A DNA stretch of 64,000 bases from Mesosutterella porci. GTDB taxonomy: Bacteria; Pseudomonadota; Gammaproteobacteria; Burkholderiales; Burkholderiaceae_F. The DNA is taken from the NCBI RefSeq assembly GCF_022134585.1, contig NZ_JAKNCT010000007.1, positions 1 through 64,000 of the forward strand, written 5' to 3'. The notes below the pieces were generated by a model, which ran no database searches, was not told the DNA's origin, and worked only from the letters and a program-made list of their open reading frames with translations. Position numbers and translations under genes: made by a program. Shown here piece after piece: positions 57,939 through 64,000 of the stretch. Positions within the stretch are counted from its first letter, which is position 1. Each line of letters begins with the position of its first letter.

Positions 57939-58085
57939 GGATGGTCAGCCCCTGCAGCGGAGCATTATTCAGCGACCATCCATCATGAAACCTTCATTAG
58001 AAAAAAAAGGAGCGCCCTTATTTCTCAGAAGATAACCCCGCCCGGGGTTATAACTGAGTTATCCCAAAAAGAGGAGCGCTCCACC
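57939..58085 (+). ncRNA. IS110 left-end leader, possible bridge-RNA remnant
   Basis: The noncoding stretch before the IS110 transposase fragment folds into at least two strong stem-loops: GGATGGTC/GACCATCC with a 27-nt loop (57939-57981) and ATAACCCCG/CGGGGTTAT (58032-58051). In IS110-family elements the left end encodes a bridge RNA with target- and donor-binding loops. That this is such an RNA is inferred from position and structure only. Confidence 0.4.
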
Positions 58086-58200
58086 ATGAATTCTACCTTC
58101 TCAGGCAACCCCGCTGTTGTCATCGGCATTGATCTTGCCAAAAGCCATTGCGATGTCGTCGGCTACGACAAGGACCGGAAGATGGTGCTGAGACGCCCCG
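58086..58200 (+). pseudogene. IS110-family transposase, N-terminal fragment
   Basis: About 38 codons from ATG 58086 (GAGGAG upstream): MNSTFSGNPAVVIGIDLAKS with the first acidic residue of the RuvC-like DEDD domain (Asp16), then DVVGYDKDRKMVLRR. Homology stops near 58195-58200 where the sequence joins the reverse transcriptase remnant on the other strand; the frame ends at a TGA at 58209. A full transposase would be over 300 aa. Confidence 0.8.
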
Positions 58201-58691
58201 GTTCGGCCTGAAGCCGCAGTTCGAGTCCGAGAACGTCAGGTCGTAGCGCATCCCGAGTACCTGCGCACGGCCTGCTGGACAAGCCGGTCGAGGACTGTCG
58301 GGATTCCAAGATCTCTGTATTTCCCTTTCTCTGGTTTAGGAATGGTCACCCACTTCACGGGGGAGGGGCGGTAACGCCCCTCGCGCACCGCGCTCGTGAG
58401 ATCGCCCGGGTGGCTGACGATGTAGTCCCGAACCTCTTCGGTCCTCATCCCGTCCACGCCGGGAGCCCCTTTGTTCGACTCGACCTGCTTCAGGGCGAGC
58501 AGAAGGTTGGAGGGGCTCAGTATCCTCTCGCGCGTGATGCCCGAAAAGTCGGGCTCAGCATGTGTCGTCTCTTCCTTCGCTATGACGGTCTTTGCGCCCT
58601 CCCGGCACTCTTTCCCCGTTCCGCGGGTAATCCGGTGCCGGGCAGGTTCTGGTTTTCTGCGCCGTGAGGCTTTGCATCTCCTGGATGACAC
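58196..58691 (-). pseudogene. group II intron reverse transcriptase/maturase, 5' fragment
   Basis: The N-terminal part has RT-0 (LALKQVESNKGAPGVDGM) and RT-1 (VKWVTIPKPEKGKYRD, LGIPTVLDRLVQQAV). Right after VRR the frame breaks; reading one frame over gives VLGMRYDLTFSDSNCGFRP, a match to RT-2, so one base has been lost near 58260. The gene then ends at the IS110 junction. Catalytic YADD, maturase and endonuclease parts are absent. The exact start is uncertain. Confidence 0.85.
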
Positions 58692-59067
58692 TCCGCTGGA
58701 TTCGGGCCTTCGCCAACTGCTGCTCCGGTTACTATGCCCTCTGCTGACTTCTCGCGGCAGGCTTTACTCCATGAGCCGGGAGGCTTCATGTCCGCGAGAT
58801 CTCCTCGGGTTAGAACACGTTCTTTCCCGCCATGCATCCGCCGCATTGACACCTCGGAATCCGGACAGCTGGGGACTTCGCCTTGTCTAGCAGGCTCATC
58901 CTTCCTCGTATGCCTTATGCGGTTCCTGTTCGTCGGATCGGCGGTTTGCCTCGGGCTTCCTTCAGATTCCGTCTCGCGGCGGACGCCCTTGCCTCCGGCT
59001 ATGTGCTTGGTGCTGTCTCCTGCACTCGGGACTTTCACCCGTTAGAACGCGCTCATGCCGAGCGCAC
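58692..59067 (-). ncRNA. group II intron 5' ribozyme domains
   Basis: Minus strand from 59067: GTGCGC start, GGGTGAAAGTCCC (loop of domain I), then GCCGGAGGCAAGGGCGTCCG and GGAATCTGAAGGAAGCC, segments recurrent in bacterial group II introns before the maturase ORF. A frame of 152 codons (58580-59038) lies here but reads through RNA structure and is not a real gene. Confidence 0.75.
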
Positions 59068-59100
59068 TAGCAAAAGCCCCCGTCCTTTCGGGCGGGGGCT
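59068..59100 (-). terminator. S10 operon terminator, directly followed by the intron
   Basis: Minus strand: AGCCCCCG pairs with CGGGGGCT (with CCGAAAGGA as loop region), followed by TTTTGCTA; the intron starts on the next base. An A/T-rich inverted repeat (AGATTTAAT/ATTAAATCT, 59103-59132) precedes it across the rpsQ stop. Confidence 0.85.
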
Positions 59101-59124
59101 GCAGATTTAATCTTTTTGTAAAAA

Positions 59125-59400
59125 TTAAATCTTCTGAGCCTTGGTCACGACGCGGTCGAGCTTCCAGTGAACCGTCTTGGAAATAGGACGGGTCTCGGAA
59201 ATCTGAACGGTATCGCCCTCAGCGGCCTCGTTGGCTTCGTCATGGACATGAACCTTGCGGCTCTTGATGACATACTTGCCGTAGATCGGATGCTTGACGC
59301 GGCGCTCAACAAGCACCGTAATCGTCTTGTCCATCTTGTCGCTGAGCACCACACCAGTCAGCGAGTGGCCCTCGGACTTCTCAACTTTTTCTTCAGTCAT
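59125..59400 (-). CDS. rpsQ: 30S ribosomal protein S17
   Basis: 91 aa. [29 protein letters not shown]-type core ([19 protein letters not shown]) and the OB-fold end. Last gene of the S10 operon. Its ATG shares one base with the rpmC stop (TAATG). Confidence 0.98.
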   Translation of the reverse strand: MTEEKVEKSEGHSLTGVVLSDKMDKTITVLVERRVKHPIYGKYVIKSRKVHVHDEANEAAEGDTVQISETRPISKTVHWKLDRVVTKAQKI

Positions 59401-59591
59401 TATTTAGCGGCCTTCTGAGCGAGAATCGTCTTGATACGGGCAATGTCGTGCCGCGTATTGCGAATCTGGTTGGTGTTATGAAGCTGCTGAGTGGCCTTCT
59501 GCAGGCGGAGCTTGAAAAGCGCCTGATGGAGGTCATTCAGTTCCTTCTTAAGAGCGGCCTCGTCGAGGCCCTTGAGTTCTTTAACGTCCAT
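59400..59591 (-). CDS. rpmC: 50S ribosomal protein L29
   Basis: 63 aa from ATG 59591 ([18 protein letters not shown]), a helical hairpin with [13 protein letters not shown] and [13 protein letters not shown]. The longer frame to 59624 overlaps rplP and is not used. Sits at the exit tunnel, a docking site for SRP and trigger factor. Confidence 0.97.
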   Translation of the reverse strand: MDVKELKGLDEAALKKELNDLHQALFKLRLQKATQQLHNTNQIRNTRHDIARIKTILAQKAAK

Positions 59592-59601
59592 TGCCGTCTC
59601 C

Positions 59602-60018
59602 TTACATGCCGATCTGGCGAACAACGAACGTGGTCTTCACGGGCAGCTTAGCAGCTGCCAGAGCGAAGGCCTCACGAGCCACGGACTCGTCCACGCCGTC
59701 CATTTCATAAAGAACGCGACCCGGCTGAACCTGGGCCACCCAGTACTCGGGATCACCCTTGCCATTGCCCATACGGACTTCCGCAGGCTTGGAAGAAATG
59801 GGCTTATCCGGGAAAATGCGGATCCAAACGCGACCACCGCGCTTGATGTGGCGGCTGATCGCACGACGGGCTGCCTCAATCTGGCGAGCCGTAATGCGAC
59901 CGCGCTCGAGCGTCTTCAGGCCGAAGTCGCCGAAGGCAACATTGGCGCCGCGCTGGGCCAGGCCGTTGTTGCGGCCCTTCTGGTCCTTGCGGTACTTTGT
60001 ACGCTTAGGTTGCAGCAT
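59602..60018 (-). CDS. rplP: 50S ribosomal protein L16
   Basis: 138 aa. [17 protein letters not shown] start, [21 protein letters not shown]. Contacts the A-site tRNA elbow. Lies 3 nt after rpsC. Confidence 0.98.
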   Translation of the reverse strand: MLQPKRTKYRKDQKGRNNGLAQRGANVAFGDFGLKTLERGRITARQIEAARRAISRHIKRGGRVWIRIFPDKPISSKPAEVRMGNGKGDPEYWVAQVQPGRVLYEMDGVDESVAREAFALAAAKLPVKTTFVVRQIGM

Positions 60019-60021
60019 TGT

Positions 60022-60795
60022 TTATTCTCCGTCTTTGGCTGAAGCCGTAGCCTCAGCCTCGTTGTTGCGATGGCCGGCGCCGCGGCGGGCACCCGGACGA
60101 GCGGGGCGATCGCCGTTGCGGCGGGCGCGATGCTCGCGCTCAGGAGCCGGCTCCATAGCCGTATCAACGCTGAGGTCGTCACCCTTGTAGATCCAGACCT
60201 TGACGCCGATCACGCCATACGTGGTGTGAGCCTCAGAGAAGCCGTAGTCGATGTTGGCGCGAAGGGTATGAAGTGGAACGCGGCCTTCGCGGTACCACTC
60301 GGTACGGGCGATCTCGGCGCCGTTCAGGCGGCCGGACGACATGATCTTGATGCCCTTGGCGCCAAGACGCATGGCATTCTGCATGGCGCGCTTCATGGCG
60401 CGGCGGAACATGATGCGCTTCTCGAGCTGCTGGGTGATCGACTCGGCGACGAGCACCGCGCAAAGCTCCGGACGGCGGATTTCTTCGATGTCGATGTGGA
60501 CAGGAACGCCCATCATCTTCTGGACCTCAGCCTTCAGCACCTCAATGTCAGCGCCCTGCTTGCCGATCACGATGCCGGGACGGGCCGTGTAGATCGTAAT
60601 GCGGGCGTTGTTGGCCGGACGCTCGATGAGGATGCGGCCGACGGAGGCGTTCTTCAGCTTCTTCTGAAGGAAGCTGCGAACCTTCAGGTCCTCAGCCAGA
60701 GTACGAGAAAAGTTGCGGCCAACCGCATACCAGCGGGACGTCCAGTTGCGCGTCACGGGCAGACGGAAGCCGGTGGGATTGATTTTCTGACCCAT
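60022..60795 (-). CDS. rpsC: 30S ribosomal protein S3
   Basis: 257 aa. [18 protein letters not shown] start, KH domain [17 protein letters not shown], and a long Arg/Ala-rich C-terminal tail (about 212-257) beyond the core. Part of the mRNA entry helicase with S4 and S5. Confidence 0.98.
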   Translation of the reverse strand: MGQKINPTGFRLPVTRNWTSRWYAVGRNFSRTLAEDLKVRSFLQKKLKNASVGRILIERPANNARITIYTARPGIVIGKQGADIEVLKAEVQKMMGVPVHIDIEEIRRPELCAVLVAESITQQLEKRIMFRRAMKRAMQNAMRLGAKGIKIMSSGRLNGAEIARTEWYREGRVPLHTLRANIDYGFSEAHTTYGVIGVKVWIYKGDDLSVDTAMEPAPEREHRARRNGDRPARPGARRGAGHRNNEAEATASAKDGE

Positions 60796-60804
60796 AATTC
60801 ACCT

Positions 60805-61146
60805 TTACTTAGCTTTCGCGTCGCTGACAGTCACAAAAACGTGAGCCGTCTGCTTGCCAATACGGCAACCGCGGCCCTTCGCGCGAGCCTGGAAACGGCG
60901 CAGCGTGGAGGCCTTCTCGACGTAGATCTTGGACACATAAAGTTCATCAATATCCGCACCGAAATTGTGCTCGGCGTTCGCAATCGCAGACTCCAGAGCC
61001 TTGCGGATAATGACGGCGGCCTTCTTCTGGGTGAAAGCCAGAATATTAAGGGCCTTGTCAACAGGCTTGCCGCGGACGAGGTCGGCAACGAGGCGGCCAC
61101 GCTGGGCCGACAGGCGCACACCGCGAACAATAGCAGTAGTTTCCAT
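60805..61146 (-). CDS. rplV: 50S ribosomal protein L22
   Basis: 113 aa. [21 protein letters not shown] and the tunnel loop [20 protein letters not shown], where macrolide resistance changes occur in other bacteria. Standard S10 position. Confidence 0.98.
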   Translation of the reverse strand: METTAIVRGVRLSAQRGRLVADLVRGKPVDKALNILAFTQKKAAVIIRKALESAIANAEHNFGADIDELYVSKIYVEKASTLRRFQARAKGRGCRIGKQTAHVFVTVSDAKAK

Positions 61147-61156
61147 CTTTTACCCC

Positions 61157-61438
61157 TTAGGCGCCTGCCTTTTTATCGGCAGAAAGCGCGTGACCATGGA
61201 AGGTCCTCGTCATGGCGAACTCGCCCAGCTTGTGGCCAACCATATTCTCATTGATATAAACCGGAACATGCTGACGGCCGTTGTGCACGGCGATCGTCAG
61301 GCCAATCATTTCCGGAACGATGGTAGAACGACGGGACCAGGTCTTCAGCGGCCGCTTATCGCGGGTTTCCTGGGCCTTTTCAACCTTTTTCATCAGGGAA
61401 GCGTCAACAAACGGTCCCTTTTTGAGTGAACGAGACAT
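61157..61438 (-). CDS. rpsS: 30S ribosomal protein S19
   Basis: 93 aa. [19 protein letters not shown] start and [16 protein letters not shown]. Head of the 30S subunit, with S13. Confidence 0.98.
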   Translation of the reverse strand: MSRSLKKGPFVDASLMKKVEKAQETRDKRPLKTWSRRSTIVPEMIGLTIAVHNGRQHVPVYINENMVGHKLGEFAMTRTFHGHALSADKKAGA

Positions 61439-61448
61439 TCACGCCCCC

Positions 61449-62276
61449 TTATTTGCGATAGCGACGCTGAACGATCATGCTGTCAGTGCGCTTGTTGTTG
61501 CGAGTACGGTAGCCACGGGTGAGCTGGCCCCACGGAGTAACCGGGGCGCGGCCCGTACCAGTCTTGCCTTCGCCACCGCCGTGCGGGTGATCCACCGGGT
61601 TCATCACAACGCCGCGGACCGTCGGGCGGATACCGCGCCAACGGTTGGCGCCGGCCTTGCCGAGCTCGCGCAGGTTGTGGTCGTCGTTGGAGACCACGCC
61701 AATGGTGGCACGGCAGTTGATGCCGATGCGGCGCACTTCGCCGGAACGCAGGCGAACCTGAGCGTACTCGCCTTCACGAGCGATCAGCTGAGCGTTGGAG
61801 CCGGCAGCGCGGGCGAGCTGAGCGCCTTTGCCCGGGAAGAGCTCAACGCAACAGATAGTGGTGCCGACCGGGATGTTGCGAAGGGGCAGGCAGTTGCCGA
61901 CCTTGATGGCGGCCTCGGAGCCGTTCACGATCTCGGAGCCGGCAGTCAGGCCCTTCGGGGCGATGATGTAGCGGCGTTCGCCGTCGGCGTACAGCACCAG
62001 AGCGATGTGCGCGGAACGGTTCGGATCGTACTCAATCCTCTCCACACGGGCGGGGATGCCGTCCTTGTTGCGGAGGAAATCAATCAGGCGATAGGCGCGC
62101 TTGTGGCCGCCGCCCTTATGACGGGTCGTAATGTGACCGAAATTGTCGCGGCCGTTGATGCGGTTCTTCTTTTCGGTAAGCGCAGCGAAAGGCTTGCCCT
62201 TGTGAAGTTCCGGATGAACAACCTTGACCATGTGACGGCGTCCGGCGGACGTCGGCTTCATGCTGACGAGAGCCAT
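61449..62276 (-). CDS. rplB: 50S ribosomal protein L2
   Basis: 275 aa. [21 protein letters not shown] near the N terminus and the conserved [14 protein letters not shown] with the His linked to peptidyl transfer. Its ATG overlaps the rplW stop by one base. Confidence 0.98.
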   Translation of the reverse strand: MALVSMKPTSAGRRHMVKVVHPELHKGKPFAALTEKKNRINGRDNFGHITTRHKGGGHKRAYRLIDFLRNKDGIPARVERIEYDPNRSAHIALVLYADGERRYIIAPKGLTAGSEIVNGSEAAIKVGNCLPLRNIPVGTTICCVELFPGKGAQLARAAGSNAQLIAREGEYAQVRLRSGEVRRIGINCRATIGVVSNDDHNLRELGKAGANRWRGIRPTVRGVVMNPVDHPHGGGEGKTGTGRAPVTPWGQLTRGYRTRNNKRTDSMIVQRRYRK

Positions 62277-62575
62277 TACTTCACCTCCTGCGCGAAGTTA
62301 ATGTCCTGACCAGGCTTGAGGCACACGTAAGCCTTGCGGACATCCGAACGACGCCCCTCAAAGCGGCCAAAGCGTTTCTGCTTGCCCTTCAGGTTAGTAA
62401 CCTGGACGGAGTCAACCTGCACCTTGAACAGCAGCTCGACTGCATCCTTCACTTCTTTCTTGGTCGCGTCCTTGGCAACGCGGAAGGCAACCTGGTTGTT
62501 TTTGTCGGCGATCATGGTGCTCTTTTCAGAGACGATCGGGCCAACCAGCACCTTGTAAAGACGTTCCTGGCTCAT
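62276..62575 (-). CDS. rplW: 50S ribosomal protein L23
   Basis: 99 aa; [17 protein letters not shown] and [20 protein letters not shown]. Tunnel-exit protein and chaperone docking site. Overlaps rplD by 4 nt. Confidence 0.98.
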   Translation of the reverse strand: MSQERLYKVLVGPIVSEKSTMIADKNNQVAFRVAKDATKKEVKDAVELLFKVQVDSVQVTNLKGKQKRFGRFEGRRSDVRKAYVCLKPGQDINFAQEVK

Positions 62576-63195
62576 CCCAGCATCTCCTCGATCTTGGCGA
62601 TCGCAGCTTTCTCAACCACCACGTTCTTGTAGTGAATAAGGGAAAGCGGATCAGCGTAGCGCGGCGTAACAACAGAGACATTCTTCAGGTTGCGGGAAGC
62701 AAGATAAAGATTGTCGCTGACTTCGTTGGCAATAAACAGAGCCGAATCGGCAACGCCCAGAGCCTTGGCCTTGGCGGCAAAAGTCTTGGTCTTGGGAGAC
62801 TCGACATCGAGCGACTCGACCACGACCAGACGGCCGTCCGCAACCAGCTTCGAGAAGATCGAAGACAGCGCGGCGCGATACATCTTCTTGTTGACCTTCT
62901 GACTGAAATTCTCATCCGGAAGGTTCGGGAAGGCGCGGCCGCCCTTGCGCCACAGAGGAGAAGAGCTCATGCCGGCGCGAGCGCGGCCGGTGCCCTTCTG
63001 CTTAAACGGCTTCTTGGTGCTGTGGTGAACTTCGGCGCGGGTTTTCTGCGCGCGAGTTCCCTGGCGTGCGTTCGCCATGAAAGCGACAACGATCTGATGA
63101 ATCAGAGCTTCGTTGTATTCGCAGCCAAACACGGCATCGGCAGCCGCCAGCTTGGCGGTTTCCTTACCCTGTTCGTTAATAACATTCAGTTCCAT
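62572..63195 (-). CDS. rplD: 50S ribosomal protein L4
   Basis: 207 aa. [23 protein letters not shown] is the tunnel loop region. L4 represses its own operon in E. coli through an S10 leader; whether it does so here, with a different leader, is unknown. Confidence 0.98.
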   Translation of the reverse strand: MELNVINEQGKETAKLAAADAVFGCEYNEALIHQIVVAFMANARQGTRAQKTRAEVHHSTKKPFKQKGTGRARAGMSSSPLWRKGGRAFPNLPDENFSQKVNKKMYRAALSSIFSKLVADGRLVVVESLDVESPKTKTFAAKAKALGVADSALFIANEVSDNLYLASRNLKNVSVVTPRYADPLSLIHYKNVVVEKAAIAKIEEMLG

Positions 63196-63205
63196 GGGTC
63201 ACTCC

Positions 63206-63850
63206 TTACGCCTTAACTGCAGGACGGACGACAACCTGACCGTTCGCAGCGCCGGGAACAGCGCCACGGACTAACAGCAGACCGCGGGCAGCGTCCACAC
63301 GGGCAACAACCAGATTCTGGGTGGTGCGCTGGACATCGCCGAGATGACCGGCCATGCGCTTGCCGGGGAACACGCGGCCCGGGTCCTGGCGGTTGCCGGT
63401 CGAACCGGGGGAATTCGTCGTCACGGAGTTGCCGTGGCTCGCACGCCCGGAACTGAAGTGGTGACGCTTGATCACGCCCGCGTAGCCTTTGCCGATCGTA
63501 CGGGCGGTCACATCGACCTTCTGCCCGACGGTGAACATTTCTACGCTAAGGACCTGACCGGGCTTGTAGGAATCAAGCTTATCAGCGTCAACGTGAAATT
63601 CTTTAAGGGTAGAGCCGGCTTCAACACCGGCTTTGGCGAACTGGCCGGCAAGGGCTTTCGTCACGCGGCTAGGACGGCGGGTGCCAAAGGCAACCTGAAT
63701 GGCGTTGTAGCCGTCGGTTGCTTCAGTCTTAACTGCCGTGACACGGTTGTTCGACACATCGAGCACAGTCACGGGAACAGACTTGCCGTCATCCGTGAAA
63801 ATGCGCGTCATGCCGACCTTGCGACCAACAAGGCCAAGCTTATCACTCAT
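63206..63850 (-). CDS. rplC: 50S ribosomal protein L3
   Basis: 214 aa from ATG 63850 (GGAGAAAACA upstream). [16 protein letters not shown] start and [15 protein letters not shown] with [18 protein letters not shown]. First gene of this block; rpsJ, which precedes rplC in E. coli, is not within the 150 nt upstream. Confidence 0.98.
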   Translation of the reverse strand: MSDKLGLVGRKVGMTRIFTDDGKSVPVTVLDVSNNRVTAVKTEATDGYNAIQVAFGTRRPSRVTKALAGQFAKAGVEAGSTLKEFHVDADKLDSYKPGQVLSVEMFTVGQKVDVTARTIGKGYAGVIKRHHFSSGRASHGNSVTTNSPGSTGNRQDPGRVFPGKRMAGHLGDVQRTTQNLVVARVDAARGLLLVRGAVPGAANGQVVVRPAVKA

Positions 63851-63862
63851 TGTTTTCTCCAC

Positions 63863-63922
63863 CCCGGCTACGATTGGCCGGGACCGTTACTTAAAAGCGC
63901 CGCCAAAAAGAGTACTGGCGGC
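63863..63922 (-). other. two stem-loops in the rplC leader
   Basis: GCCGCCA/TGGCGGC (63922-63899), followed by GCTTTT, is terminator-like and may attenuate transcription. CCCGGC/GCCGGG (63882-63863) ends 5 nt before the ribosome site of rplC and may affect initiation. Feedback by a ribosomal protein is possible but not shown. Confidence 0.6.
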
Positions 63923-63935
63923 AAAAATAGGTGCG

Positions 63936-63964
63936 ATTTTAACCCAAAGGCTGAATTGCTGCAA
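63936..63964 (-). promoter_or_regulatory. promoter of the rplC-led S10 block
   Basis: Minus strand: TTGCAG (63964-63959), a 17-nt spacer and TAAAAT (63941-63936). It gives a leader of about 80 nt ahead of rplC and indicates that the ribosomal cluster starts a transcript here rather than only continuing from rpsJ. Confidence 0.7.
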
Positions 63965-64000
63965 CCCGGGCAAAATCAAATCCGTTACTCCACCTTAATC

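Larger units (their letters stand above)
57850..59067 (-). mobile_element. decayed group II intron with an IS110 fragment grafted inside
   Basis: The 5' end (59067, GTGCGCTCGGCATGAGCG, then GGGTGAAAGTCCC) and the 3' end (TACGGGCGGTGGTGTGAGAGG ... CTACTCGAT, ending 57850) match group II intron ends. The encoded reverse transcriptase is cut after its RT-2 region, and the rest is replaced by the left part of an IS110-family element in the opposite orientation (about 57936-58200). At 1.2 kb it is about half the normal size and cannot splice or move by itself. Confidence 0.82.

Noticed and set aside
58580-59038. A 152-codon frame in the intron 5' region
   Set aside because: It overlaps conserved intron RNA segments and is out of phase with the RT motifs; treated as noncoding ribozyme sequence.

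Overview
The window looks like a chromosomal segment from a betaproteobacterium of the order Burkholderiales, and the gene content fits the Sutterellaceae best (inference). The 5' end of a 16S rRNA gene has betaproteobacterial features. The run aroK-aroB / mlaFEDACB / murA / hisGDBHAFIE / HIT / tatABC / Nif3 / HtrA / mscL / sspAB and the S10-spc-alpha ribosomal cluster also match that order. Genes often found beside these blocks in aerobic Burkholderiales are missing here, notably petABC next to sspA; this would suit an oxygen-poor niche.

Layout. 1-467: 5' end of an rrn operon on the minus strand with a textbook promoter. 468-5855: trp genes on the minus strand (trpE, trpG, an LprI-like gene, trpD, trpC, ung), headed by a possible Trp-rich leader peptide. 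5887-8880: gph-rpe, divergent mltA, tRNA-Phe. 8888-11145: an intact IS1634/IS4-type insertion sequence between two strong terminators. 11196-14504: hemA-prfA-prmC. 14739-21989: gltBD, a degenerate Y1-transposase-like (RAYT-like) gene and tRNA-Thr. 22010-25573: sspAB, mscL, a DegS-like protease and a Nif3-like protein. 25624-38630: one long minus-strand run that goes mla lipid transport, murA, histidine biosynthesis, HIT protein, Tat translocase. 38767-41611: aroK-aroB, a second RAYT-like gene and a thioesterase. 41852-47830: plus-strand ponA, lptM, lysA, yihA, hemB, with cyaY nested on the other strand. 47889-63850: hslR and the S10-spc-alpha ribosomal superoperon.

The ribosomal cluster is split at the S10/spc boundary (between rpsQ and rplN) by a decayed mobile-element composite. 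A minus-strand group II intron keeps its 5' and 3' ends, but the interior of its reverse transcriptase has been replaced by the left end of an IS110-family element. The intron starts directly after the S10 operon terminator. A clear sigma70-type promoter for the spc genes lies beyond it.

Most of the window is housekeeping. The most notable items are the two paralogous RAYT-like genes that have both lost the first histidine of the HUH motif and end in AT-hook-like basic tails, the intron/IS110 composite with possible bridge-RNA stem-loops, the candidate trp leader peptide, the absence of hisC from the his cluster and of infA from the spc operon, and the cyaY/lptM divergent pair whose start codons overlap. 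I found no CRISPR array, prophage or clear new multi-gene system.
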